Source of the DNA: DATBAX01 sp963723765 | Lineage (GTDB): Bacteria > Acidobacteriota > Terriglobia > Terriglobales > Acidobacteriaceae | Direction of reading: 5' to 3' | DNA: 64,000 nucleotides | NCBI GenBank assembly: GCA_963723765.1 | Contig: CAVRSD010000001.1 | Location: 248,001-312,000 of the forward strand | In this document: positions 15,947-25,140 of the stretch, one piece after another | Layout of the letters: every line of letters starts with the position of its first letter | Numbering within the stretch: position 1 is the stretch's first letter | The notes under the pieces: model-generated | Database searches by the model: none | Seen by the model: only the letters and a program-made list of their open reading frames with translations | Told to the model about the DNA's origin: nothing | Made by a program: the position numbers and the translations under genes

Positions 15947-17755
15947 TTGCCAGACTTTCAAAATCCCAATCAAGATCCCGGCATGGAGCGACGACTTCTG
16001 ATCGTCTTCGCTCTGACATTCCTCGTCATCATTGTTTGCCAGCCGCTCTTAAAGAAGTATCTGCCGCAGCCAGCCACACCGCCGGCACAGACCCAAACCC
16101 AGAATCAAACGCAAGCTGCGGCACCAGTTGCGCCAGTGAGTAATCCACCTGGCGCGATGCAGTCAGTGTCGGCTGTCCCGGTTGCAGTGGGCACCAAGCA
16201 AGCCAACGCCGAATCCGAGACGGTCATCGAGAATGATCTTTACCGCATTACCTTCACCAACCGCGGCGGACGGGTGAAGTCCTGGATATTGAAGAAATAC
16301 GATGACGAGCGGGGCCAGCCTCTCAATCTGGTCAACTCGGTGGCCGCCGAAAAATACGGTTACCCCCTCTCGCTATGGACTTACGACGAGAGCCAGCGGA
16401 ACAAAATCAATTCCGCGCTCTACGTTGCTTCTCAAAGTGACGGAGCCGAAACGAGCGATAGCCATAATCGCGCTCTTAGCTTCGAGTATGCCGATCAAGA
16501 TCTGACGGTGAAAAAAGTCTTTCGCTTCGACCAGAGCTACGTGGTTGGCATCGAAACGTCAGTCCTCTTCAAGGGAAACCTGATTTCTGCCTTGCCGATG
16601 TGGCCAGCGGGCTTCGGAGACGAATTCTCGTCAGCGTCTTACGCCGCCAGCCGTATCGAGTATCACAACGACGAGTCGGTCGAGCGCAGCTACTTTTTCT
16701 TCCCCAGCCAGACCCAGCGTCTTGCCATCAAGGCGGTCAGCAGTGGGAACACTTTGCAGGGCCCCTTTAACTGGTCTGGGGTGGTGGACCAATATTTTGC
16801 GGCAATCTTTATTCCGGATGACCCGCATAGCGCCACTACGGTGGTGCTGCGCAACTCCATTGATATTCCCAAGGACCCGAAAAAGCCCAATCCGGCAGAA
16901 ACCCAGAAAGCGGAAGTGCTGGGCACGGCAGTAGGCAATCTGCACGCGCCGAGCGTGGAGCGCCTCTTCGTCGGCCCCAAGTCGTTGCAGGTCGTGGAGT
17001 CTGTTCCGGTCCCCGGGATCGCCGATCATGCCGATCTGCGTGACCTGGTGAACTTTGGTTTCTTCGGGCTTATCGCGCGTCCACTCTTCCTTTGGTTGCG
17101 GTGGACGCATGAACATGTTGTTGCCAACTGGGGCTGGGCGATCGTATTTCAGACCTTGATCATCAGCCTGGCATTGCTGCCGCTGCGCATCTCCAGCATG
17201 AAATCGGCGCTGAAAATGCAGAAGATCCAGCCGCAGATGAATTCGATCAAGGACAAATACAAGAAATATGGCATGCGCGATCCTCGCCGCCAGGAGATGA
17301 ATGTAGAGATCGGCTCGCTGATGAAAGCGGAGGGCGTGAATCCGGTCGGCGGCTGCCTGCCGATGATCATTCAGATGCCGTTCCTGTTTGCGTACTACAG
17401 CATGCTCAATGCCGCGCTCGATCTTCGCCATGCCAGCTGGCTGTGGATTGGCGATCTTTCCTCTGCCGATCCCTGGCACCTGCTGCCTATCGGCCTTGTC
17501 ATCAGCATGATCATCACGCAAAGAATGACGCCACAGGCGGGCATGGATCCGCAGCAGCAGAAGATGATGAACATCATGATGCCGGTGATGATGGGTTTTA
17601 TCTTTTTCAATCTGGCCGCCGGCGTGACTTTGTATTACGCGGAGAGCAATCTGGTTTCGATTGTGCAACAGGTGGTTATGAATCGCACCAGCCTGGGCCG
17701 CGAGATGCGCGAGATGGCATTGAAGCGAGCGAAGAAGAAAGATAAAGGCAAATGA
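15947..17755 (+). CDS. yidC: membrane protein insertase YidC
   Basis: YidC inserts and folds inner-membrane proteins, alone or with SecYEG. The 602 residues hold an N-terminal transmembrane anchor (16-35, LLIVFALTFLVIIVCQPLL), a Gln/Ala/Pro-rich linker, a large periplasmic beta-sandwich domain (about 85-350), and the conserved C-terminal insertase core (about 375-580; MKSALKMQKIQPQM, NPVGGCLPMIIQMPFLFAYY). It ends in the basic tail KRAKKKDKGK, which can bind ribosomes. I use the TTG at 15947 (PDFQNPNQDPGMERR); an ATG at 15983 would remove 12 residues. The stop overlaps the jag start (ATGA). Confidence 0.96.
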   Translation: MPDFQNPNQDPGMERRLLIVFALTFLVIIVCQPLLKKYLPQPATPPAQTQTQNQTQAAAPVAPVSNPPGAMQSVSAVPVAVGTKQANAESETVIENDLYRITFTNRGGRVKSWILKKYDDERGQPLNLVNSVAAEKYGYPLSLWTYDESQRNKINSALYVASQSDGAETSDSHNRALSFEYADQDLTVKKVFRFDQSYVVGIETSVLFKGNLISALPMWPAGFGDEFSSASYAASRIEYHNDESVERSYFFFPSQTQRLAIKAVSSGNTLQGPFNWSGVVDQYFAAIFIPDDPHSATTVVLRNSIDIPKDPKKPNPAETQKAEVLGTAVGNLHAPSVERLFVGPKSLQVVESVPVPGIADHADLRDLVNFGFFGLIARPLFLWLRWTHEHVVANWGWAIVFQTLIISLALLPLRISSMKSALKMQKIQPQMNSIKDKYKKYGMRDPRRQEMNVEIGSLMKAEGVNPVGGCLPMIIQMPFLFAYYSMLNAALDLRHASWLWIGDLSSADPWHLLPIGLVISMIITQRMTPQAGMDPQQQKMMNIMMPVMMGFIFFNLAAGVTLYYAESNLVSIVQQVVMNRTSLGREMREMALKRAKKKDKGK

Positions 17756-18268
17756 TTTCCGACAAGATTGCTGCGGCAAATAAAATCAACGAGTACTTGC
17801 GTGACGTGGTGGCACTCGGCGGTTTCCGCTTGAAGTATCGCATCACCGTCGATCCTCCACTTTCCGAAGAGCGTGATTGGGAACGTCCGGAGATCATGGT
17901 GGAGTTTGCCGGCCCGGATTCTTCCCTGCTTCTGGAACGCGGCTGCGAATTGCTGCGATCCATCGAGCTGCTGGCGCTCGAGATCATTCGCCTTCCCGGC
18001 AATGAACACGAGAAAGTTCGCTTTGATTGCATGAACCAGCGTGCCATTACGTCTGCAAGAGTTGCGCGTGGCCGCCGATGTCGCTGCCGAACAAGTCCGC
18101 CGCATGAAGACGCCCTACGAATTCGCGCCCATGTCTTCGCGCGAACGCCGCATTGTCCATCTGGCGCTGCGCGATCATGCCGATCTGCAAACTGAGAGCC
18201 AGGGGGAAGGCAGCCGCCGTTGCCTAGTGGTCTATCCCAAGGATTACAAGCCGGCTCCGAAAAAATAA
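17752..18268 (+). pseudogene. jag: Jag/KhpB-type KH-R3H RNA-binding protein, split by a frameshift
   Basis: Jag proteins bind RNA through a KH domain and an R3H domain and sit next to yidC in many genomes. The first frame (ATG 17752, overlapping the yidC stop) gives the KH-like part up to EHEKVRFDCMNQR. Near 18044-18046 one extra base shifts it into a dead frame. The next frame supplies LRLQELRVAADVAAEQVRRMKTPYEFAPMSSRERRIVHLALRD...GEGSRRCLVVYPKD, a complete R3H domain, ending at 18268. Removing one A from GCCATTACG joins the halves as NQRALRLQELR. Either an assembly indel or a true disruption explains this. Without the shift the protein would be about 171 residues. Confidence 0.88.
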
Positions 18269-18297
18269 CTTCGTCCGCCGCCCGCTACAATCTTCCC

Positions 18298-19758
18298 GTG
18301 AATCTCGACGACACGATCGTTGCAATTGCCACGCCTCCCGGCCGCGGTGGGATTGGTGTCATCCGTCTGGCTGGCCCGGAAGCGCGGAAAATCGCCATGC
18401 CCATGCTCCGCCTGAAGCGTGAACTGGAGCCGGGGCGTGCAGTGTTCGGTGAGCTGATTGAACCAGAGTTATGTGGCGCGGGCGCCCCCGCCCGTGAAAC
18501 GCCAGAACCCCGCAGAAAAGTTGAGGACGAATTCGCTGCTGACCTTTCACGGGCGGGGGCGCCCGCGCCACACCAGAACAATGAGAGCCAACGCATCGAT
18601 GAAGTCGTCGTCACATACTTCGCCAAGCCCCATTCCTATACCACCGACGACATCATCGAAATTTCCGCCCATGGTTCGCCGGTCGTTCTTCATCACATCG
18701 TCGAGCTTGCCCTGGCTCGTGGCGCTCGTCTTGCCGAACCGGGCGAATTCACCATGCGCGCTTTTCTCAACGGACGCATTGATCTCACCCAGGCTGAAGC
18801 TGTCCGCGATCTCATCGATTCGCAAACGCTTTATCAGGCGAAGGTCGCGTCCCAGCAGCTCGAAGGCGCACTTTCCCGTCGCTTGCAGCCGATTAAACAA
18901 AAGTTGGTGGAGTTAATCGCGACACTCGAAGCAGGAGTGGACTTCGCTGAAGACGACGTTTCGGTCTTGCCCGCCGCTCAGATCCTTCAGCGGATTGAAA
19001 CCGTGCACATCCCACTCGAAGAGTTGGCCCGCACTTTTGCTTACGGAAAAATTGTCCACGAAGGCTTGACTCTCGCCATTGTCGGGCGTCCGAACGTCGG
19101 CAAATCGAGCCTGTTCAATCGACTGGTCGAGCGCGAGCGTGCCATCGTCACCGCAACCCCGGGCACCACGCGCGACCTCGTCACCGAAACTGTTGCGATC
19201 GGCGGTATTCCGGTCAAACTGATCGATACCGCGGGCATTCGTCGCGCACTCGACGAGGCTGAAAGTATTGGCATAAGCAAATCGTTGGAAACTATGGCCG
19301 ATGCCGACCTGGTGCTAATCGTAAGAGATTCATCGCAGCCGGTTACGCCCGAGGACGAAGAGTTACTGAAGCCAATCGCGGGACGCCCCGCAATTGTGAT
19401 CGAGAACAAATGCGATTTGCCCGCTTCGAAATCTCCGTCTCAGGGAACGGTGCGCACGTCTGCCCTCACCGGGGAAGGCATTGCGGAACTGCGAAACGAG
19501 ATCCTACGCCACATCGGAGGCGACACCGGAGCCCAGTCCGAAACCGGATTTCTCACCAACGTGCGGCATCAGTCGCGAGTCCGCGAATCCATCATTGCGC
19601 TGGAAACTGCCCAGTCTGCCGTGAGTCACAAGGTCCCGCATGAAATGCTGTTGCTCGATTTGTACAATGCTCTGCGCCCGCTCGATGAAATTACCGGAAC
19701 CACGACAAACGACGACATCCTCAATCTGATTTTCAGCACGTTCTGTATCGGGAAATAG
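18298..19758 (+). CDS. mnmE: tRNA modification GTPase MnmE carrying an in-frame repeat insertion
   Basis: MnmE, with MnmG, makes the 5-carboxymethylaminomethyl modification at U34 of several tRNAs. From GTG 18298 (486 residues) the N-terminal folate-binding domain begins DDTIVAIATPPGRGGIGVIRL. The GTPase domain has GRPNVGKSS, the TTRD switch, DTAG and NKCD, and the chain ends with the catalytic FCIGK. Between GELIEPE and IDEVVVTYF lie about 41 extra residues (58-98), starting LCGAGAPARETPEPRRK and ending RAGAPAPHQNNESQ. They are encoded by two inverted copies of a palindromic repeat plus spacer and have no counterpart in E. coli MnmE (454 aa). An in-frame TTG at 18220 overlaps jag and is less likely as the start. 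All catalytic motifs are intact. Confidence 0.95.
   Translation: MNLDDTIVAIATPPGRGGIGVIRLAGPEARKIAMPMLRLKRELEPGRAVFGELIEPELCGAGAPARETPEPRRKVEDEFAADLSRAGAPAPHQNNESQRIDEVVVTYFAKPHSYTTDDIIEISAHGSPVVLHHIVELALARGARLAEPGEFTMRAFLNGRIDLTQAEAVRDLIDSQTLYQAKVASQQLEGALSRRLQPIKQKLVELIATLEAGVDFAEDDVSVLPAAQILQRIETVHIPLEELARTFAYGKIVHEGLTLAIVGRPNVGKSSLFNRLVERERAIVTATPGTTRDLVTETVAIGGIPVKLIDTAGIRRALDEAESIGISKSLETMADADLVLIVRDSSQPVTPEDEELLKPIAGRPAIVIENKCDLPASKSPSQGTVRTSALTGEGIAELRNEILRHIGGDTGAQSETGFLTNVRHQSRVRESIIALETAQSAVSHKVPHEMLLLDLYNALRPLDEITGTTTNDDILNLIFSTFCIGK
18472..18572. repeat. paired palindromic element (BIME-like) inside mnmE, family A
   Basis: The left arm, 18472-18499, and right arm, 18545-18572, are perfect 28-bp reverse complements of each other separated by 45 bases. 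The outer 25 bases of each arm equal the single copy at 881-905. The whole insertion (about 18469-18591, 123 bases) is a multiple of three and has no stop in the mnmE frame. It reads GAGAPAR in one arm and RAGAPAPH in the other. The pair could fold into a very stable mRNA hairpin within mnmE. Confidence 0.85.
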
Positions 19759-19767
19759 AGTTAGATT

Positions 19768-20439
19768 CTAACTCGGGACAGGGATGTCGAATCGGCTCTC
19801 GACTCTTGATGCAGTCTTTTCAACCGTGTCAAACAGTACAGAGTTCATTCCTAAGCGAGCTGCCGCCTCGACGTTTTCGGCGCGATCATCCAGGTACAAG
19901 ATGTCTTGCGGGGCCGCTTTGAGTAGTTCGAGACAATTTCGATAGATCGCCAGCTCCGGCTTTATGGATCCATAGTCGCAGGAATAAATCAGGTATTCAA
20001 ACGTAGAGAGGATCGGAAAAAACTTGGTCACATGGCGACTGAGTTCGAGCGGCATGTTTGAGAGAAGGCTTAAGGAGAAGCCTTCGTGGTGCAGCAGCTT
20101 TGCCCATTCCACAGCGCCTTGATTTGGTCGAGTGATACTTTCGCTATCGAGCTTGATTAGCATTGCTATCTGATCTCCGCTCAAACCCAGTTCTTGCTGG
20201 CCAACAACCGCTGTCCAGTAGGCTGGTCCATCGATATCACCCCGGTCGTAGGGCGGCCGTAGGTTCCAGTAAAGCTCCGAGAATCGCTCCTGGGGAATGC
20301 CGCACACGACCGCCATACCTTTCATATCCTCCAGCGTTTGCTCGCGGCAAAGAACGTTTCCGTAATCGAAGACGACTGCCCGAACCGAACGCTTTGGTGA
20401 AAGACCTCGTATGGCGTTATGCTTGGCACTATCAGGCAT
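19768..20439 (-). CDS. HAD-superfamily hydrolase, YihX-like
   Basis: This is a predicted small-molecule phosphatase of 223 residues. HAD motif I is VVFDYGNVLC (nucleophile Asp 25, with Gly in place of the second Asp, as in the FDxGNV subgroup that includes the sugar-phosphate phosphatase YihX). Motif II is LLSNMP, motif III lies at GSIKPELAIY, and motif IV is YLDDRAENVEAA. ATG 20439 is divergent from the DeoR gene with only ~50 bases between them. That suggests a shared control region and a role in sugar-phosphate metabolism. The gene is convergent with mnmE; GAGTTAGA-T-TCTAACTC (19758-19774) spans the two stops. Confidence 0.88.
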   Translation of the reverse strand: MPDSAKHNAIRGLSPKRSVRAVVFDYGNVLCREQTLEDMKGMAVVCGIPQERFSELYWNLRPPYDRGDIDGPAYWTAVVGQQELGLSGDQIAMLIKLDSESITRPNQGAVEWAKLLHHEGFSLSLLSNMPLELSRHVTKFFPILSTFEYLIYSCDYGSIKPELAIYRNCLELLKAAPQDILYLDDRAENVEAAARLGMNSVLFDTVEKTASRVESRFDIPVPS

Positions 20440-20463
20440 AAATCGGATAATACAAGTATATAC

Positions 20464-20488
20464 GTGCATAACAAAGTGCATTCGTGCA
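20464..20488 (+). promoter_or_regulatory. candidate operator with three GTGCA repeats
   Basis: GTGCA occurs at 20464-20468, 20476-20480 and 20484-20488 in the 50-bp gap between the divergent HAD and DeoR genes. The region is AT-rich on its HAD side (GGATAATACAAGTATATAC). Repeated short motifs beside a DeoR-family gene are consistent with an autoregulatory site, but the motif itself is not one I know. Confidence 0.4.
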
Positions 20489-20490
20489 CA

Positions 20491-21282
20491 ATGGGAAGGA
20501 TGAAACCAGACGCGGAAGCAGGCCAAGTCGCCCTCAAGGAAGAGCGTCACCAGTACATCCTGGAGCTGCTTGGCAGTGAGGGCCGAGTCCTCGCCGCAGA
20601 CCTTAGCAGTCGATACCGGGTCTCTGAAGACACAATTCGTCGAGATCTGCGCGAATTGGCGAGTTCGGGAAAGATCCAACGGGTACACGGCGGTGCCCTG
20701 CCTCGCCGTGCCGAGGCCGTTCCTTTCGGGTCTCGCCAACAAATCGACATGGAGAGCAAGATCGGAATTGCTCGAGCGGCGGCTGACATGATCCACGACG
20801 GTGAGGTGGTGCTGATTGATGGGGGTACCACTAATCTAAGAATTGCTTCCTACCTTTCAAGAGAGCGTTCGGCGACGATTGTTACCAATAGCCCACCGCT
20901 TGCGCTGGCGTTGGCGGATCATCCGAAGGTGAGCGTGCTGATGCTCGGAGGGAATTTTCTTAAAGAGGCGCGGGTCACGACCGGCATCGAGACCATTCGA
21001 CGAATCGAATCCATTCGCGCTGATCTATGTTTTCTCGGAATGTGCAGCTTGCACCCGGAGGTCGGAATAACCGTCGGCGACCGAGAAGAAGCGTACGTGA
21101 AGCAAGCGATGATAGGGGCTTCAACGGAAGTGGTTGGCCTGATCTCACTTGGGAAAATGGGGACCTCTCTGCCTTACCTGGTCGGTCCGGCTTCCCGACT
21201 GACGCGTTTGATCACCGATGCATCAGACGAAGGTGTCCTGAATCCCTACCGCTCCCAAGGCATAGAAGTCACAAGTACGTAG
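20491..21282 (+). CDS. DeoR/GlpR-family transcriptional regulator
   Basis: The protein (263 residues) has an N-terminal winged-helix HTH (ERHQYILELLGSEGRVLAADL, VSEDTIRRDLRELASSGKIQRVHGGALPR), the DeoR signature. A C-terminal sugar-phosphate-binding domain follows (MIHDGEVVLIDGGTTNLRIA...VTNSPPLALALADHPKV...LGGNFL). Such proteins repress carbohydrate genes and respond to phosphorylated sugars. The neighbours fit: a divergent HAD phosphatase, then a TonB receptor and a GH43 enzyme downstream. The start could be ATG 20491 or ATG 20500; GGAAGG lies just before the latter. Confidence 0.92.
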   Translation: MGRMKPDAEAGQVALKEERHQYILELLGSEGRVLAADLSSRYRVSEDTIRRDLRELASSGKIQRVHGGALPRRAEAVPFGSRQQIDMESKIGIARAAADMIHDGEVVLIDGGTTNLRIASYLSRERSATIVTNSPPLALALADHPKVSVLMLGGNFLKEARVTTGIETIRRIESIRADLCFLGMCSLHPEVGITVGDREEAYVKQAMIGASTEVVGLISLGKMGTSLPYLVGPASRLTRLITDASDEGVLNPYRSQGIEVTST

Positions 21283-21369
21283 AATGAAGCGGTTCGATAC
21301 TTCTACAGGTACGCCGTGTCGACATATGAATTTTTTATGCATGAATTCCACTACGCAGAGGAACACGTA

Positions 21370-24300
21370 ATGGCACGAACCTTTCGTAAAGCTTTCCGAC
21401 GAATGGAGAAGTGTTTGCTGTTGGGACTGATGGTCGCAGTCTCGCTTGAAGCGCAACCGAGTGTTCCGTCGGCGCCGGCCTGGACTGGAGTCGTACGCAC
21501 GGCTGCCGGTGACCCTGTGGCCGGAGCGAAGGTAACGGTATACACACCAGCCGCTAAAGAGAACCTAACAGCAGTTACGGGAAGCGATGGAAAGTTCGCG
21601 ATTGCGGACATTCGACTCGGGCCACATAAGGTGAGCGTGCAACTGCCGGGGCGAGGTCCGACAGCGGCAGTGGATATTGTTGGAATAACAGTTGTGCTGA
21701 CGGTATCCGAGCAAAACGTGCTGTCCTTTGCAGCCAACCCGCAAACTCCTGCGGCGGGAGTCTCGAATGGGAACCCGAGCACGACTTCGAACCCAGCCAG
21801 TGGAGCAGCGGAGGAGAAACTCTCCAGCCAAAAGGTAAATGAGTTGCCGTTGAATGGACGAGACTTCAGCGCGTTGTTGCTGTTAGCAGCGGGTACGATG
21901 ACCGACGTGAACGGGCAGACGAATTTCACCCAGCAGTTTGCCATCAATGGACAGCGCGGCGTTGAGGCCGTGTTCGCGATGGACGGTGCGGATGTCAGCG
22001 ATCCAGAGATGGGCGGGAGCACGTTCACGAATTTCAACGTAGATGCGATTCAGGAGTTGCAGTCAAGCTCAGGCTGGATGCCGGCGGACATCGGGCGCGG
22101 CGCGGCTGGCTTTACCAATATCGTGACACGATCCGGGAAAAGCGGTTTTCACGGGTCATTCTTTGAGTTCTTAAGGAACTCTGCCCTCGATGCTCGGAAT
22201 TATTTCGATCACCCATCGATTGCGGACCCAGGCCGGATCCCTCCGTTCCGCCGAAACGAGTTCGGATTTACGAACGGTGGGCCGGTCGTGTTACCACCTG
22301 TGTATGACGGACGCGACCGCACGTTCTATTTCGTGCAGTATCAGGGATTCAGGCAGGTGCTGGGAACGACCCAGGTTTTGGCTGTGCCAACGGCAGCTGA
22401 GCGAGCGGGTCAGGACATAGTGACGTACCCGGACGGCAGCACCGACACGCTGCAGATAGCGGGGAGTTCGAATAGCCCGGGAGTAAATTCGGCGATTGCT
22501 TCCATACTGGCGCGTTATCCACTCCCTAACAACCCGACCGGCGCGTATGGTGCGCGAACCTATGCTGCTCCTTCCAACGTGAACACGGATGCGGATCAGT
22601 TTTCGATCCGCATCGATCAGCAAGTTGGCGCAAAAGGACAATTGTCGGGCCGGTTCAATTACGACAATCTGACCGGACCAACCACAAATCCAGATCAAAC
22701 GCTGCTTGACCCAAGCTTCGGCGTGCAGTATGTAGACCGGCAGCGCAACGGGGTCATCACCTACACGCGCACCGTGTCTCCGCACTTTCTCTGGTCGACG
22801 TCGGTAAGTTTCACGCGAACGACGCCGTCGTTTGTAACACCGAACCACACCGATCCGGCTTTGAAATTCATCGATGGCCTTTACGAGGCGTACAACGGCG
22901 CGGCGGGCTCGGTGATGTCGGCGTTCGGGAATTTGTTCCAGGGACAATTGAATTTTACCTGGACGTCTGCGCGCCACGCGGTGAAATGGGGTGCGGAGGC
23001 GCGACTGAATCGCGACACGACATACTTCGGAATCAGTCCCAATGGCGAATACGATTTTGGCGGCGGAACGGTTTACTCGCCCGTGTTCATTCCTTCCGCT
23101 AGCGGACAGCACAATGTGCAAGTAGGCGATCCTCTACCAGACACGCTAAGTAGTCTGCTGATCGGCTATCCGTACGGGTACACGGTCGCGGTGGCGCCGC
23201 CTTATTCATCAGATGGCGCGCACATTGGGCCCGCGGCCATCAACCGGAATGATGTGAACGCTTACGTCGAGGACACATGGAAAATCAATCCACAATGGAC
23301 GCTCGATTACGGGCTGCGATATGAGCTCTACACGCCGATTTCGGAGCGGGCGCACCGGACGTCGAGCTTCCTGAATTCGTTTCCACCGGCAGGCGTTGGG
23401 CAGGAATTTTTGATCAATCCACAACCTACTTATCAGACCAATTGGAACGGCTGGGGGCCGCGTGTGCAACTGGACTGGAATGCGCCACAGGCAGTGCATG
23501 TGCACATGGGCGGGGCGATCACAGTGATTCCGCCAAATATCTGGCAGGACAATCTTCTTACGGGGTCAACCCCCTACGTTGTTTATCCACGCGTCAATGC
23601 GGCGCAAAACGGAGAGATCGCCTACGGATTCCAAATTACCCCGAACGAATTGCCGTCCGTCTATAACACCGCTGGCGTGAACGTATTGGCCAGCGGCGAT
23701 CCGAACAAAGTGCCGACTAACACTGTGATGGACGTAAATCGATACCAGCAAGAGTTGGCAGCACTGTCGCCGAGTGGGCAGCTCTCGCTGCTGAGTCTGG
23801 CCGGGATCGACCGGCGATTCGGCAATGGCTACCTTCAAAGTTGGACGCTAGGGCTGGAGCGGGCTTTCGGCGGCCTCACGGCCGACGTCGCGTATGTTGG
23901 AACATCGGCGTTTCGACTTCCCAGAATGTCCTATCCAAACGCGTATCCCGGAGCGGGCCCGGAATTTGCGCGGTTTACAAACTTCGACGGTAGTGGCGCG
24001 GCGACGGGTGGTTTCGGATTCGAGTCGGTGATGACAGCGACCTCGCACTCGTCGTACAACGCGCTGCAGACCTCATTATCGGGAAATGTCGGGCACGGCG
24101 GTCCGTCATTGCAAGCCGGCTACACCTGGAGCAAATCACTGGATGATGTCAGCGGCATCCTGGGAGGAGCAGGCACCGGCGCTGTGACGCAGTTTAGTCC
24201 GCAAGACCCGTTCGATACCCAAGCGGAAAGAGGGCCGTCAAGCTTTGACGCGACGCACTCCTTCACCTTGAGCGCGGCCCAGGATTTGCATTTCGAGCAT

Positions 24301-24852
24301 TTGGGACTTCAGTCGGATCGAACGCGCCTGTTGACGAAGGGCTGGGAGTTGCTGAGCATCTCGACGATCGCTAGTGGTTCGCCGTTTACGGTTTATTCGG
24401 GAATCCAGCAGACGGGCGCGGGAACGATTGGCGCGGACCGGCCAGACCAGATTGAGATCCCGGACCTCTCGACCGGCGGCAGTTCCACGCGACCGCGCGA
24501 CGATTATTTTGGGCGGGGCGCGAACAACGCAAGTTTCTTTTCCATTCCCATCGGGATCGCGGGCGGGACCGGCCCAAACTCCGGGCGCTTTGGGACGCTC
24601 GGACGTAATACATTTCGCGGCCCGGCATATTACGATTTCGATTTTGCGTTCATCAAGACGACTCCGATTGGCCGCCGGGAAAGTGGTTTGGAACGAGCGG
24701 ACCTGCAATTCCGCGCAGAGCTATTCAATCTGTTTAACATCGTCAACATGGGGCTACCTGCGAACACCATCGAGGGTACAGGGTTTGGCATGATCAGCAA
24801 GACCGCGGGAACCTCACGGCAAATTCAGTTTTCGCTAAAACTCATCTACTGA
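21370..24852 (+). CDS. Oar-type TonB-dependent outer-membrane receptor
   Basis: This is a 1160-residue outer-membrane transporter predicted to import a large ligand, here probably an oligosaccharide given the neighbours. ATG 21370 has AGAGGAA eight bases upstream; an in-frame GTG at 21316 is less likely. A signal peptide (CLLLGLMVAVSLEAQ) precedes a carboxypeptidase-regulatory-like beta domain (TGVVRTAAGDPVAGAKVTVY...GPHKVSVQLPG). A plug follows (VNELPLNGRDFSALLLL, FAINGQRGVEAVFAMDGADVSDP), then a long beta-barrel with VDAIQELQSSSGWMPADIGR and paired aromatic strands. It ends RQIQFSLKLIY, an aromatic C-terminus as outer-membrane proteins need. It follows the DeoR gene by ~90 bases. Confidence 0.93.
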   Translation: MARTFRKAFRRMEKCLLLGLMVAVSLEAQPSVPSAPAWTGVVRTAAGDPVAGAKVTVYTPAAKENLTAVTGSDGKFAIADIRLGPHKVSVQLPGRGPTAAVDIVGITVVLTVSEQNVLSFAANPQTPAAGVSNGNPSTTSNPASGAAEEKLSSQKVNELPLNGRDFSALLLLAAGTMTDVNGQTNFTQQFAINGQRGVEAVFAMDGADVSDPEMGGSTFTNFNVDAIQELQSSSGWMPADIGRGAAGFTNIVTRSGKSGFHGSFFEFLRNSALDARNYFDHPSIADPGRIPPFRRNEFGFTNGGPVVLPPVYDGRDRTFYFVQYQGFRQVLGTTQVLAVPTAAERAGQDIVTYPDGSTDTLQIAGSSNSPGVNSAIASILARYPLPNNPTGAYGARTYAAPSNVNTDADQFSIRIDQQVGAKGQLSGRFNYDNLTGPTTNPDQTLLDPSFGVQYVDRQRNGVITYTRTVSPHFLWSTSVSFTRTTPSFVTPNHTDPALKFIDGLYEAYNGAAGSVMSAFGNLFQGQLNFTWTSARHAVKWGAEARLNRDTTYFGISPNGEYDFGGGTVYSPVFIPSASGQHNVQVGDPLPDTLSSLLIGYPYGYTVAVAPPYSSDGAHIGPAAINRNDVNAYVEDTWKINPQWTLDYGLRYELYTPISERAHRTSSFLNSFPPAGVGQEFLINPQPTYQTNWNGWGPRVQLDWNAPQAVHVHMGGAITVIPPNIWQDNLLTGSTPYVVYPRVNAAQNGEIAYGFQITPNELPSVYNTAGVNVLASGDPNKVPTNTVMDVNRYQQELAALSPSGQLSLLSLAGIDRRFGNGYLQSWTLGLERAFGGLTADVAYVGTSAFRLPRMSYPNAYPGAGPEFARFTNFDGSGAATGGFGFESVMTATSHSSYNALQTSLSGNVGHGGPSLQAGYTWSKSLDDVSGILGGAGTGAVTQFSPQDPFDTQAERGPSSFDATHSFTLSAAQDLHFEHLGLQSDRTRLLTKGWELLSISTIASGSPFTVYSGIQQTGAGTIGADRPDQIEIPDLSTGGSSTRPRDDYFGRGANNASFFSIPIGIAGGTGPNSGRFGTLGRNTFRGPAYYDFDFAFIKTTPIGRRESGLERADLQFRAELFNLFNIVNMGLPANTIEGTGFGMISKTAGTSRQIQFSLKLIY

Positions 24853-25044
24853 GGCGCGTCGGGCAGCGACACAGGGTTGGAGGGACGACAGAAACATGCG
24901 CATGTTACTCCTATGTATTCCGAAATGGAGTACTGTTCCCGAGCACTGCAATCACAGACGTTAGAAGACAATATTCCATTTTATATAGCGGAAAGTAGAG
25001 TAATTCTGATAGAGCGATTAAGCGTCGTGACGCCAGTTAATCCG

Positions 25045-25058
25045 CGCCAACGCTTACG
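25045..25058 (+). promoter_or_regulatory. tentative LacI-type operator upstream of GH43
   Basis: CGCCAACGCTTACG shares 11 of 14 bases with the LacI-type site AGCAAACGCTTACT found at 36959-36972 and 43853-43866. It lies 83 bases before the GH43 start, just upstream of a possible -10 box (TATGAT, 25070-25075). The match is weaker than at the other sites. The rest of the 288-bp gap after the TonB receptor shows no gene. Confidence 0.3.
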
Positions 25059-25140
25059 GAGCTCTATGGTATGATGCCTCGGCTTGAACGATTTTGGCGA
25101 GATTTCCTGTGATCCAATTCGTAATTTCGAAGGCTCAAAG

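Noticed and set aside
16631..17779. 382-codon open frame antisense to yidC
   Set aside because: It is His/Arg/Gln-rich, fully contained in yidC, and reflects reverse-strand codon bias rather than a gene.
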